Of a stretch of DNA of 64,000 nt, positions 39,061 to 47,683 are shown one piece after another. Under the pieces are notes generated by a model. The model did no database searches, was not told the origin of the DNA, and saw nothing but the letters and a program-made list of their open reading frames with translations. The stretch is taken from NCBI RefSeq assembly GCF_017426705.2, contig NZ_CP147251.1, positions 1,402,501 through 1,466,500 of the forward strand, in the 5' to 3' direction. A program made the translations under genes and the position numbers. Source of the stretch: Enterococcus sp. DIV2402 (lineage in GTDB: Bacteria; Bacillota; Bacilli; Lactobacillales; Enterococcaceae). Each line of letters opens with the position of its first letter. Position 1 is the first letter of the stretch.

Positions 39061-40620
39061 TTGGAAAATCTGTTTTCAGTATTAAGACCCGAAGAACAAA
39101 TAGCATTACAACTTAGAGGATTGTATCAATTTCATGGTTTTCAACTTTACCATCTTAGCAGCTTTGAAGAATATGAATTATATAGCCAAAATAAAAAGTT
39201 TTTGAATGAAGCTGAAGTAATTACGTTCACTGGTGGCGATGGTCGCATTATGGCATTGAAACCCGACATCACGTTGTCAATTGTCAAAAACACACCTCCT
39301 GGAGAAACGAGAAAAATTTATTATTATGAGGATGTGTATCGTCACGATCGTCAAAATGGCGAATATTTACGTATCCATCAAACTGGTCTGGAATTTATTG
39401 GTGAGATTGGTCAGCAAGAAGAATTAGAAGTATTGCATTTAGCTTTAGAAAGCCTTTCAGTTGCAGGTGGTGGTGTGTTAGATGTCTCTCATATCGGTGT
39501 ACTTAAAGCGATTTGTGGCTTATTTCCTGTTGAAAAACATGATGAAGTGATTAAAGCACTGCAACAAAAAAGTCCCCATGTTATTCGTAGTTTAGGAGAA
39601 AAAACAGGAGTTCCTGAAGAGAAACTGATTCTTTTGGAAGAACTTATCACATTATGTGGTGATTTTAAGCAAACGTATGCTAAAGCATCAGCTATTTTTA
39701 CCAATCCAGTGGCTATTTCTGCAATTGAAGAACTAAAACAATTATATGACTTGTTAGAAAAAGAAGGCCGTCTTCCGAAAAATGTGAAAATTCGTTTAGA
39801 CTTCTCAATTGTAAATGATGCCGATTATTATAGTGGGTTACTGTTTCAAGGGTTTGTAAAAAAAGTCAATCAAGCCGTATTATTTGGTGGTCGCTATGAT
39901 TATTTATTACAAAAACAAGATAAAGCACAAGGCGGTATCGGTTTTGGAATGTATTTAAACAATCTAGGACGCTCTGTGGAAGTTCCTGAAGAGACAGACG
40001 ACTATTTATGCTTTGCGTTGCCAAAAGGGCGTATGGCGAATTCTGTGTACCAATTATTAGTCAATGCTAATTTAGCAAGCGCCAATATTTTTGAAGATAA
40101 CCGCAAATTGATTTTTGTCGATGAAAAGAAGAAGTTGAAGTTTTTCCTAGTTAAACCAAGTGATGTTGCCATTTATGTGGAACATGGCGTGGCAGACATC
40201 GGTGTTATTGGTAAAGATGTCTTAGACGAAACAGAACCGAATGTTTTAGAGCTATTAGATTTAGGTATGGGGAAATGTAAAATGGCAGTTGCTGCACATA
40301 AAGATTTCAAACAAGATAACACACGTACGTTGCGTGTAGCGACTAAATATGCCAATACTACCCGTAAATATTTCAGTCGTTTGGGACAATCCGTCGAATT
40401 AATTCAATTACATGGTTCGATTGAACTAGCACCATTGTTGAATTTATCAGATGTAATTGTTGATATTGTCGAAACGGGCACTACTTTACGTGAAAATGAT
40501 TTGACGGTGATTCAAGATATCGCCCCCTCTTCTGCGCGATTGGTTGTTAATCATTCAACTTGGCGTTTTAAAGAAGAAACGATTCAGACTTTGTTAGAGA
40601 AGGTGAAAGAACAACTATGA
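39061..40620 (+). CDS. HisZ-HisG fusion (ATP phosphoribosyltransferase, regulatory + catalytic)
   Basis: One uninterrupted 519-aa frame contains a HisZ domain (residues 1-305, class II aaRS-like: LKPDITLSIVK, YYYEDVYRHDR, LEFIGEIG, QAVLFGGRYD) and a short-form HisG domain (about 314-519: FALPKGRMANS, VADIGVIGKDVL, DIVETGTTLREN). HisG joins ATP and PRPP in the first step of histidine synthesis; short HisG needs HisZ for activity and feedback. The two are normally separate proteins forming a hetero-octamer. The start is TTG 39061 after AGGAGTGG. It overlaps hisD by 4 nt (ATGA). Confidence 0.92.
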   Translation: MENLFSVLRPEEQIALQLRGLYQFHGFQLYHLSSFEEYELYSQNKKFLNEAEVITFTGGDGRIMALKPDITLSIVKNTPPGETRKIYYYEDVYRHDRQNGEYLRIHQTGLEFIGEIGQQEELEVLHLALESLSVAGGGVLDVSHIGVLKAICGLFPVEKHDEVIKALQQKSPHVIRSLGEKTGVPEEKLILLEELITLCGDFKQTYAKASAIFTNPVAISAIEELKQLYDLLEKEGRLPKNVKIRLDFSIVNDADYYSGLLFQGFVKKVNQAVLFGGRYDYLLQKQDKAQGGIGFGMYLNNLGRSVEVPEETDDYLCFALPKGRMANSVYQLLVNANLASANIFEDNRKLIFVDEKKKLKFFLVKPSDVAIYVEHGVADIGVIGKDVLDETEPNVLELLDLGMGKCKMAVAAHKDFKQDNTRTLRVATKYANTTRKYFSRLGQSVELIQLHGSIELAPLLNLSDVIVDIVETGTTLRENDLTVIQDIAPSSARLVVNHSTWRFKEETIQTLLEKVKEQL

Positions 40621-41900
40621 TAAACATTCGTACAACAAAAGAAGAAACCATCGAACAATTAGTTCAACGAAAAGCTGGCGAAAGTCAAGATGTTTCTAAA
40701 GTCGTAGCCCAAGTCTTAAACGACATAAAAGAGCGTGGCGACGTAGCATTAAAAGAATATACAAAAAAATTCGATCAAGTTGAATTAACTGAATTTAAAG
40801 TTAGCGACAGCGAATTTACAGAAGGATTAGCAGAAATCACTTCTGAATTTCTAACTATTTTAGAACAAGCCAAGCAAAACATTACAAATTTCCATGAAAA
40901 ACAAGTGCAACGCGGTTTCATTTCAACGAATGAGCAAGGAATTGTGATGGGGCAACGTGTTTTACCTTTAGATACAGTAGGGGTCTACGTACCAGGAGGA
41001 ACAGCTGCTTACCCAAGTACTGTCTTAATGGATGTTTTACCAGCTAAAATTGCTGGTGTCGGAAAGATTGTTATGATTACGCCACCAAATAAAGCAGGAA
41101 AAATTCCGCCAGCTATTTTAGCAGCGGCTAAAGTTGCCGGGGTGGATGCTATTTATAAAGTTGGTGGTGCACAAGGTGTGGCTGCATTAGCTTATGGTAC
41201 AGAAACAATTCCCAGTGTAGATAAAATTGTTGGTCCAGGAAATATTTATGTGGCGACTGCCAAACGTATGGTTTATGGTTTAGTCGATATTGATATGATT
41301 GCTGGACCGAGTGATATTTTAATTGTTGCTGATGAAACGGCGAACCCCAAATGGTTAGCAGCAGATTTATTGGCACAAGCGGAACATGATACTTTGGCAC
41401 AAGCTGTTTTAGTAACAACTAGTGAGGAAATTGCAAAAGCAGTTCAAGAAGAATTACGCCAGCAATTAGCTGTTTTACCACGTAAAGAGATTGCGCAAGC
41501 TTCCATTAAAAACAACGGTAAAATTATTGTTGCACAGTCTTTAGATGAAGCACTGATCTTAGCGAATCGGATTGCACCAGAGCATTTAGAGTTGTGTGTC
41601 GCTGAACCATTTGCTTTATTAGGAAAAGTCAAACACGCAGGCAGTGTCTTTTTAGGCCATCATACACCAGAAGTATTAGGAGATTATTTTGCTGGACCTA
41701 ATCATACTTTACCAACAGAAGGCACAGCACGTTTTTATTCGCCGCTTTCTGTCGATGATTTTATCAAGAAAAGTAGTTATTTATATTATTCAAAAGAAGC
41801 GTTACAAGCCTCTGCTGAGCAAGTCATTGCTTTTGCCGAAATGGAAGGGTTAGACGGGCATGCCCGTTCAATGGCAGTGCGAAAGGAGAGCAATCAATGA
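40617..41900 (+). CDS. hisD: Histidinol dehydrogenase
   Basis: This is 427 aa. The zinc-dependent NAD enzyme oxidises histidinol to histidine, the last two steps. It has VPGGTAAYPSTVLM, KVGGAQGVAALAYGT, the GPGNIYVATAKR segment, AEHDTLAQ and PNHTLPTEGTAR with metal and catalytic residues. ATGA overlap couples it to hisZG upstream and its end overlaps hisC. Confidence 0.97.
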   Translation: MINIRTTKEETIEQLVQRKAGESQDVSKVVAQVLNDIKERGDVALKEYTKKFDQVELTEFKVSDSEFTEGLAEITSEFLTILEQAKQNITNFHEKQVQRGFISTNEQGIVMGQRVLPLDTVGVYVPGGTAAYPSTVLMDVLPAKIAGVGKIVMITPPNKAGKIPPAILAAAKVAGVDAIYKVGGAQGVAALAYGTETIPSVDKIVGPGNIYVATAKRMVYGLVDIDMIAGPSDILIVADETANPKWLAADLLAQAEHDTLAQAVLVTTSEEIAKAVQEELRQQLAVLPRKEIAQASIKNNGKIIVAQSLDEALILANRIAPEHLELCVAEPFALLGKVKHAGSVFLGHHTPEVLGDYFAGPNHTLPTEGTARFYSPLSVDDFIKKSSYLYYSKEALQASAEQVIAFAEMEGLDGHARSMAVRKESNQ

Positions 41901-42946
41901 GTTTTTTAGATAGTCAATTTCAACATCTGGTACCGTATGTACCCGGTGAACAGACACGGACAAAAGTTATTAAATTAAATACCAATGAAAACCCCTATGA
42001 TCCGCCACAAAATGTGATTGAAGCGGCCAAAGAAGCAGCTAAAACATTAAGCCGCTATTCCGATCCGACATGTCTACAAGTGATTCAACCATTGGCGAAA
42101 CACTTTAACGTGGCACCAGAAAACATCTTTTTGGGGAATGGTAGTGATGAAGTATTGTTCTTTCTTTTTCAGGGATTTATGGAAAAAGGCGTGCAATTCC
42201 CAGATATTACGTATGGTTTTTATGAAGTCTATAGTGATTTATTCCATTTAAAGACGGAAATCATTTCATTAAAAGAGGATTTATCCATTGATTTAGCAGA
42301 ATACACGGGAGAAGCAACAGTCATTATTGCCAATCCTAATGCGCCGACTGGCCTAATGATAGCCCCAGAAGTTATTTGTACATTTGCTAAAAATAATCCC
42401 CAACGTTTAATTATTGTTGATGAAGCCTATAGTGATTTTAGTGAAGCATCATTAGTTCCTTATCTTGAAGCGCATCCAAATATTTTAGTCGTAGGTACTT
42501 TTTCGAAATCACGCCATCTAGCAGGCGCTCGCTTAGGGTACGCGGTGGGTTCGAAGCAATTGATTGAAGACTTAAATAAATTAAAATTTAGTCATAATCC
42601 CTACAGTGTGAATGCAATGACGTTAGCTTGTGGCGAAGCTTCTTTACAAGCACAGGACTATGTAGATGAATGTACCCAAAAAATTATTGCTACACGTAAT
42701 TGGACGCAACAAGAATTACAAAAATTAGGTTTTGAAACCACGAATAGTCAGACTAATTTTGTTTTTTGTCAACATCCAACCGTTGCTGGCGAGACAATTT
42801 TTAAACAATTAAAAGAAAAAAATATTTTGGTTCGTTGGTTTAATAATCCACGGATTGCCAATTATTTACGAATTTCAATTGGAACGCCAGAAGAAATGGC
42901 AACTTTGATTCAAGCAATCAAAGAAATCGAAGGAGTGGACATATGA
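41897..42946 (+). CDS. hisC: Histidinol-phosphate aminotransferase
   Basis: This is a 349-aa class I/II PLP aminotransferase. NTNENPYDPP at the start, the NPNAPTG loop, VDEAYSDF and the PLP lysine in GTFSKSRHLAGARLG identify HisC. It converts imidazole-acetol phosphate to histidinol phosphate. AAAGGAG precedes the ATG, which overlaps the hisD stop. Confidence 0.95.
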   Translation: MSFLDSQFQHLVPYVPGEQTRTKVIKLNTNENPYDPPQNVIEAAKEAAKTLSRYSDPTCLQVIQPLAKHFNVAPENIFLGNGSDEVLFFLFQGFMEKGVQFPDITYGFYEVYSDLFHLKTEIISLKEDLSIDLAEYTGEATVIIANPNAPTGLMIAPEVICTFAKNNPQRLIIVDEAYSDFSEASLVPYLEAHPNILVVGTFSKSRHLAGARLGYAVGSKQLIEDLNKLKFSHNPYSVNAMTLACGEASLQAQDYVDECTQKIIATRNWTQQELQKLGFETTNSQTNFVFCQHPTVAGETIFKQLKEKNILVRWFNNPRIANYLRISIGTPEEMATLIQAIKEIEGVDI

Positions 42947-43536
42947 GAACAGCTTCAGTTACTAGAAATACCACAGAAACAAAAATTGAACTTACTTTAA
43001 CCATCGATGGTACTGGACAACAAAAATTTCAAACAGGCGTAGGTTTTCTAGACCATATGTTAGAACTATTTTGTCGTCATGGACGTTTTGATATTGAACT
43101 TGTTTGTGATGGTGACGTTCATGTTGATGCACATCACACCACTGAAGATGTTGCGATTGCATTGGGTCGTGCTTTTTCAGATGCTTTAGGGGAGCGTCGC
43201 GGAATTAAGCGTTATGGAAGTTTCTTGTTACCGATGGATGAAAGTTTGGTGATGACAGCCATTGATATTAGTGGTCGTGGAATCGCAGTTGTTAATTTAG
43301 ATATTCCAAGTGAAAAAATCGGCACGCAATTTGATACGGAATTAGTGGAAGAATTTTTCATTGCCTTTGCTCGTGAATTAGGTGCAGCTATTCATTTCCA
43401 TCAATTTGCTGGTAAGAACAGTCATCACATTGTTGAAGCCTGTTTCAAAGGTTTTGGTCGTGCTTTGGGCCAAGCAACAAGTATTGATGAAGTGGCTCCA
43501 GATGAAATTCCATCAACGAAAGGCACAATTATTTAG
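42943..43536 (+). CDS. hisB: Imidazoleglycerol-phosphate dehydratase
   Basis: This 197-aa monofunctional dehydratase has the two Mn-binding His motifs DAHHTTEDVAIALG and KNSHHIVEA, plus GVGFLDHMLELFCRHG. It lacks the N-terminal histidinol-phosphatase half of E. coli HisB, so that activity must come from another gene, and none is in this operon. It overlaps hisC by 4 nt. Confidence 0.96.
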   Translation: MRTASVTRNTTETKIELTLTIDGTGQQKFQTGVGFLDHMLELFCRHGRFDIELVCDGDVHVDAHHTTEDVAIALGRAFSDALGERRGIKRYGSFLLPMDESLVMTAIDISGRGIAVVNLDIPSEKIGTQFDTELVEEFFIAFARELGAAIHFHQFAGKNSHHIVEACFKGFGRALGQATSIDEVAPDEIPSTKGTII

Positions 43537-43546
43537 GAGGCAGGAT

Positions 43547-44170
43547 ATGATTGCAATTATTGATTATGGTGTAGGCAATTTGTTTAGCTTGTCGCGTTCA
43601 TTAGAATATTTAGGTATTGAAAGTACCATTACCAATGATCTTGAACAATTAAAAGCTGCTGACCAAATTATTTTACCAGGCGTAGGGGCCTTTGGTGATG
43701 CCATTCAAAAATTACGTGAGCATCAATTAGAAGAACCCATTAAACAACTAGTGAAAGACGGCAAACCGTTAATGGGAATTTGTTTAGGGATGCAACTTTT
43801 ATTTGAAAAAAGTACGGAATTTGGTGAGCATCGAGGATTAGGACTGCTTTCAGGCGAAATTGTTTCTTTAAAAGAAATGTTACAAGATAAAAATCTGACC
43901 TTAAAAGTACCTCACATTGGCTGGAATGAATTGCTTGTTAAAAAAGAGAGTGTGTTACTTAAAAACTTTAGTGTCGGTGAACAAGTCTATTATGTTCACA
44001 GTTTTTATGCAACAAATTGTGACGATAGTCTAGTTGCGACGAGTGAATATGGTATCGAAGTTCCGGGATTGGTACAAAAAGGCAATGTCTATGGCGCACA
44101 ATTTCATCCAGAAAAAAGTGGAACAGTTGGATTACAAATGCTTAAAGCATTTTCGGAGGTGAAAGAATGA
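43547..44170 (+). CDS. hisH: Imidazole glycerol phosphate synthase, glutaminase subunit
   Basis: This 207-aa class I glutamine amidotransferase passes ammonia to HisF. It has the nucleophile Cys in GICLGMQLLF and the His/Glu pair in QFHPEKSG. ATG 43547 follows GGAGGCAGG; the frame is open further upstream inside hisB but without an RBS. It overlaps hisA by 4 nt. Confidence 0.95.
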   Translation: MIAIIDYGVGNLFSLSRSLEYLGIESTITNDLEQLKAADQIILPGVGAFGDAIQKLREHQLEEPIKQLVKDGKPLMGICLGMQLLFEKSTEFGEHRGLGLLSGEIVSLKEMLQDKNLTLKVPHIGWNELLVKKESVLLKNFSVGEQVYYVHSFYATNCDDSLVATSEYGIEVPGLVQKGNVYGAQFHPEKSGTVGLQMLKAFSEVKE

Positions 44171-44883
44171 AAATTTTTCCAGCGATTGATTTATTAAACG
44201 AAAAAGTCGTGCGTTTGTATCAAGGGGATTATGACCAACAAGAAGTTTTTGGCGAGGATCCGGTTGCTTTTGCCAAGTCTTTTGAAGAAAAAGGAGCGAA
44301 ATATTTGCACCTAGTCGATTTAGATGGAGCAAAAGACGGCGCTTTGCGTTATTTTAAAACAGCAGAAAATATTGTGAAAAATACCAATTTATTTGTGGAA
44401 GTCGGTGGTGGTATTCGTGATGAAGCAACGATTGAACGTTGTTTAGCAGCGGGTGTTCATCGTGTAATTATTGGCACTTTACCACAAAAAAATCCAACAT
44501 TAGCTAAAGAACTCATTCAAAAATATGGCGATAAGATTGCTGTTGGCGTAGATGCTCGCGATGGCAAAGTTGCTGTTGAAGGTTGGTTAGAGACTACAGA
44601 AACAGATGCGTTTGATTTTTGTAAAGAATTGGCATCATGGGGAACAAAAACGATTATCTTCACTGAAATCTCACGGGATGGAACTGGACAAGGCATTAAT
44701 ATTCCGTTATATCAACAGTTATTACAAATTGAAGGTGTTGAATTTGTCGCTTCTGGTGGTGTCGCAACCTTAAATGACATTACATCTTTAAAAGAGCTTG
44801 GTATTCCAAGTGCGATTGTAGGTAAAGCCTTATATAAGGGAGATTTAAAATTAGAAGACGTCTTGAAAGAAGCGGAGGAATAA
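44167..44883 (+). CDS. hisA: ProFAR isomerase
   Basis: This is a 238-aa TIM barrel with the HisA start KIFPAIDLLNEKVVRLYQGDY, first Asp in AIDL, GGGIRD and the second catalytic Asp region EISRDGTGQG. It isomerises ProFAR to PRFAR. AGGTG precedes the ATG overlapping hisH. Confidence 0.96.
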   Translation: MKIFPAIDLLNEKVVRLYQGDYDQQEVFGEDPVAFAKSFEEKGAKYLHLVDLDGAKDGALRYFKTAENIVKNTNLFVEVGGGIRDEATIERCLAAGVHRVIIGTLPQKNPTLAKELIQKYGDKIAVGVDARDGKVAVEGWLETTETDAFDFCKELASWGTKTIIFTEISRDGTGQGINIPLYQQLLQIEGVEFVASGGVATLNDITSLKELGIPSAIVGKALYKGDLKLEDVLKEAEE

Positions 44884-44884
44884 T

Positions 44885-45640
44885 ATGATTTCAAAACGAA
44901 TTATTCCTTGCTTAGATGTACGTGATGGACGTGTAGTAAAAGGAGTTAATTTTGCTGGTTTAAAAGATGTTAATGATCCAGTGACGTTAGCCAAATTTTA
45001 CAACGAACAAGGAGCAGACGAATTAGTCTTTTATGATATTACTGCTTCAGCAGAAGGGCGAGGCTTATTTACAGATATACTTCAAGCTGTTGCATCAGAA
45101 GTATTTATTCCTTTAACTGTTGGTGGGGGGATTAATGAATTAAAAGATTTTGAGCGCGTTTTAAATTGTGGAGCTGACAAAGTAAGTGTAAACTCTGGGG
45201 CTATTCGTAATCCGCAATTGATTGCAGAAGGTGCCAAGCGTTATGGTAGCCAATGTGTCGTTTTATCTGTTGACATTCGACGTGTAGGAGATGCATGGCA
45301 TGTGTTTGCAAAAGGCGGTCGTGAAGACACAGGAATCGATGCGTTAGAATGGATTCGTCAAGGTGAAGCATTAGGTGCTGGCGAATTAGTCATCAATAGT
45401 ATGGATACAGATGGGGTAAAAGAAGGTTTTGATTTGCCTCTATTACAAGCGATTACCGAATTTTCTTCCGTACCGATTGTCGCTTCTGGTGGCGCCGGTA
45501 AAGCAGAAGACTTTATTGAATTATTCCAACTACCCAATATTGAAGCCGGACTAGCCGCTTCCATCTTTCATTATGGGGAAGTTAAAATCCCTGATTTGAA
45601 AGCAAAGTTAGCTCAAGAACACATTGCAGTACGATTATAG
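44885..45640 (+). CDS. hisF: Imidazole glycerol phosphate synthase, cyclase subunit
   Basis: This is a 251-aa TIM barrel homologous to HisA, with catalytic Asp in IIPCLDVRDGRVVKG and in NSMDTDGVKEGFD, and GGGINELKDF. It makes IGP and AICAR from PRFAR using ammonia from HisH. GGAGG lies just before the ATG, 1 nt after hisA. Confidence 0.97.
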   Translation: MISKRIIPCLDVRDGRVVKGVNFAGLKDVNDPVTLAKFYNEQGADELVFYDITASAEGRGLFTDILQAVASEVFIPLTVGGGINELKDFERVLNCGADKVSVNSGAIRNPQLIAEGAKRYGSQCVVLSVDIRRVGDAWHVFAKGGREDTGIDALEWIRQGEALGAGELVINSMDTDGVKEGFDLPLLQAITEFSSVPIVASGGAGKAEDFIELFQLPNIEAGLAASIFHYGEVKIPDLKAKLAQEHIAVRL

Positions 45641-45652
45641 GAGATGAAGAAA

Positions 45653-46297
45653 ATGGATATCCAAACATTAAAATTTGGCGCAGATAATTTGATTCCTGTT
45701 GTTGTACAAGATGCAGAAACAAAGGAAGTTTTAACCGTTGCGTACATGAATCAAGAAAGCATTGAATTAACATTAAAAGATAAACTAATGACCTTTTATT
45801 CACGCAGTCGTCAAGAATTATGGCGCAAAGGAGAAACGAGCGGGAATTACCAACACTTAGTTTCGTTAAAAGCAGATTGTGATAAAGATGCATTGGTTGC
45901 ACGAGTGAAAAAAGATGGTCCAGCTTGTCATACTGGTGCCGAAAGCTGTTTTTTTGAAACAATTTATGAAGAAAACCATCCTGAAAAATTTTCATTAGAA
46001 CAACTATATGCGTTAATTCAAGAAAGAAAAGACACGCCTAAAGAAGGTAGCTACACTAGTTACTTATTCGAAAAAGGTAAAGAAAAAATCTTAAAAAAAA
46101 TTGGTGAAGAATCAACAGAAGTTGTGATTGGTGCGATGAAAGAAGATCGTGAAGAAACAGTTTATGAAGTCGCTGATTTAGCCTATCATGTGTTGGTATT
46201 GATGAATGAAATGAATATTTCGGTTAAAGAAGTTGCCGACGAATTAGCAAAACGTCATGTAGTTGACCATAAAGTGAAACAAGAAACCATGAAGTAA
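45653..46297 (+). CDS. hisIE: Bifunctional PRA-CH / PRA-PH (HisIE)
   Basis: This is 214 aa: an N-terminal cyclohydrolase (LTVAYMNQESIELTL, SGNYQHLVSLKADCD and PACHTGAESCFF with zinc Cys) followed by a pyrophosphohydrolase from about residue 115 (KKIGEESTEVVIGAMKED). It carries out steps 2 and 3. ATG 45653 is chosen because GGAG ends at 45643, directly against the in-frame ATG at 45644, leaving that one no spacing. It is the last his gene; no clear terminator hairpin follows. Confidence 0.95.
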   Translation: MDIQTLKFGADNLIPVVVQDAETKEVLTVAYMNQESIELTLKDKLMTFYSRSRQELWRKGETSGNYQHLVSLKADCDKDALVARVKKDGPACHTGAESCFFETIYEENHPEKFSLEQLYALIQERKDTPKEGSYTSYLFEKGKEKILKKIGEESTEVVIGAMKEDREETVYEVADLAYHVLVLMNEMNISVKEVADELAKRHVVDHKVKQETMK

Positions 46298-46321
46298 TTT
46301 GCGAAAATTTTCATCTTTCGT

Positions 46322-46562
46322 TTGACAAACACTAGAATAACGAATTATTATAGTTATATTCAAATAGTGCGATGAGCATAAAAAGGAAAAAGTAAATCTT
46401 TTTAAGCGAGTTTGGAAGAGTGAAAGCCAAACAAAGAACTTTTTACCGTAGGCAATGTGAGCACAGAGACAACGAAGCTGCCGAGCAATCGGAAGTAGGG
46501 TGGAACCGCGAACTTATTCGTCCCTATATCTGTACATGAGTATAGATATAGGGACTTTTTGC
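46322..46562 (+). promoter_or_regulatory. Glycine T-box leader of glyQS
   Basis: TTGACA (46322-46327) with TATTAT (46346-46351) starts the leader. GGC (46451-46453) sits in the expected specifier position (ACCGTAGGCAATG) and reads glycine. The T-box core AGGGTGGAACCGCG (46498-46511) contains TGGA, complementary to UCCA, fitting the U discriminator of Gram-positive tRNA-Gly. GTCCCTATATCT (46520-46531) pairs with AGATATAGGGAC (46544-46555) as the terminator, followed by Ts. Confidence 0.93.
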
Positions 46563-46565
46563 TGT

Positions 46566-46617
46566 GAAACACAGCGATTCGCTGAGCAAAGCGAAGCAGA
46601 GAGCTGATGTTGAACAG
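46566..46617 (+). repeat. 52-bp direct repeat, copy A (glyQ leader)
   Basis: This copy begins GAAACACAGCGATTCGCT and ends GATGTTGAACAG, and is identical to copy B (46655-46706) except T46578. It contains AGCGA-T-TCGCT and a TTCGCT/AGCGAA hairpin. CTGTG-AAA-CACAG (46562-46574) overlaps its start. It is richer in GC than its surroundings. Confidence 0.9.
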
Positions 46618-46622
46618 TACTA

Positions 46623-46654
46623 GGCGACCAGTGGGAGCGTAGTTTCCCAGCGCC
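46623..46654 (+). repeat. Hairpin-forming spacer between the 52-bp repeats
   Basis: GGCG (46623-46626) pairs with CGCC (46651-46654), enclosing TGGGA/TCCCA. The spacer thus folds on itself and exactly fills most of the gap between the two repeat copies. Confidence 0.6.
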
Positions 46655-46706
46655 GAAACACAGCGACTCGCTGAGCAAAGCGAAGCAGAGAGCTGATGTT
46701 GAACAG
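46655..46706 (+). repeat. 52-bp direct repeat, copy B (glyQ leader)
   Basis: This is the second copy, offset 89 bp from copy A, with C46667 in place of T. It ends 61 bp before glyQ. ACTAGG (46619-46624) and CCTAGT (46713-46718) are inverted around this copy. Nothing coding is visible between the T-box terminator and glyQ. Confidence 0.9.
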
Positions 46707-46767
46707 ATGGAACCTAGTCCTACAGCGGCTTCCAAAATAAATATCGAAAAAGAAAAGGAGCAAAATC

Positions 46768-47682
46768 ATGAGTCAAAAATTAACTGTTCAAGAAATGATT
46801 TTAACATTACAAAAATTTTGGTCTGACAATGGTTGTATGTTAATGCAAGCATATGATACGGAAAAGGGTGCCGGAACGATGAGTCCATACACTTTCTTGC
46901 GCGCGATTGGTCCAGAACCTTGGAACGCAGCCTATGTAGAGCCTTCACGTCGTCCAGCTGATGGGCGTTATGGAGAAAACCCAAACCGTTTATACCAACA
47001 TCATCAATTTCAAGTGGTAATGAAACCTTCACCAGAAAATATTCAAGAGTTATATTTAGAAAGTTTGGAAAAATTAGGAATTAATCCATTAGAGCACGAC
47101 ATTCGCTTCGTTGAAGATAACTGGGAAAATCCATCAATGGGATGTGCTGGTTTAGGTTGGGAAGTTTGGTTAAACGGAATGGAAATTACCCAATTTACTT
47201 ATTTCCAACAAGTTGGTGGACTTGCCTGTCATCCAGTAACTGCCGAATTGACATATGGTTTGGAGCGTTTAGCTTCTTATATTCAAGAAGTGGAAAGTGT
47301 TTATGATTTAGAATGGTCACCAGGAGTTAAATATGGTGAAATCTTCAAACAACCTGAATACGAGCATTCCAAATATTCATTTGAAATTAGTAATCAAGAG
47401 ATGTTGTTAGATAATTTTACAAAATTTGAAGCAGAAGCAAAACGCTGTATTGCAGAAAACTTAGTGCATCCAGCATATGATTATATTTTAAAATGTAGCC
47501 ATAATTTCAACTTATTAGATGCGCGAGGTGCGGTTTCAGTAACAGAACGTGCAGGATATTTGGCACGTATCCGTAATATGGCACGTGAAGTAGCTAAAAT
47601 CTTTGTAGATGAGCGTAAAAAATTAGGTTATCCATTATTAGATCGCGCAGAAGCAGAGAAATTATTACAGGAGGAGAAATAA
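46768..47682 (+). CDS. glyQ: Glycyl-tRNA synthetase α subunit
   Basis: This is the 304-aa catalytic subunit of the α2β2 bacterial enzyme. Class II motifs are visible in [18 protein letters not shown] (motif 2 region) and GLERLASY (motif 3). AAAGGAGC precedes the ATG. It is controlled by the glycine T-box, but the 205-bp stretch after the T-box terminator contains an odd repeat pair. glyS follows with 1 nt between. Confidence 0.97.
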   Translation: MSQKLTVQEMILTLQKFWSDNGCMLMQAYDTEKGAGTMSPYTFLRAIGPEPWNAAYVEPSRRPADGRYGENPNRLYQHHQFQVVMKPSPENIQELYLESLEKLGINPLEHDIRFVEDNWENPSMGCAGLGWEVWLNGMEITQFTYFQQVGGLACHPVTAELTYGLERLASYIQEVESVYDLEWSPGVKYGEIFKQPEYEHSKYSFEISNQEMLLDNFTKFEAEAKRCIAENLVHPAYDYILKCSHNFNLLDARGAVSVTERAGYLARIRNMAREVAKIFVDERKKLGYPLLDRAEAEKLLQEEK

Positions 47683-47683
47683 G

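Noticed and set aside
43382..43546. HisH starting inside hisB at 43382
   Set aside because: The GGAGGCAGG RBS and the family start MIAIIDYGVGN place it at 43547.
46514..46735. 73-aa minus-strand frame in the glyQ leader
   Set aside because: It covers the T-box terminator and the direct repeats, has no RBS and a composition unlike the genes here.
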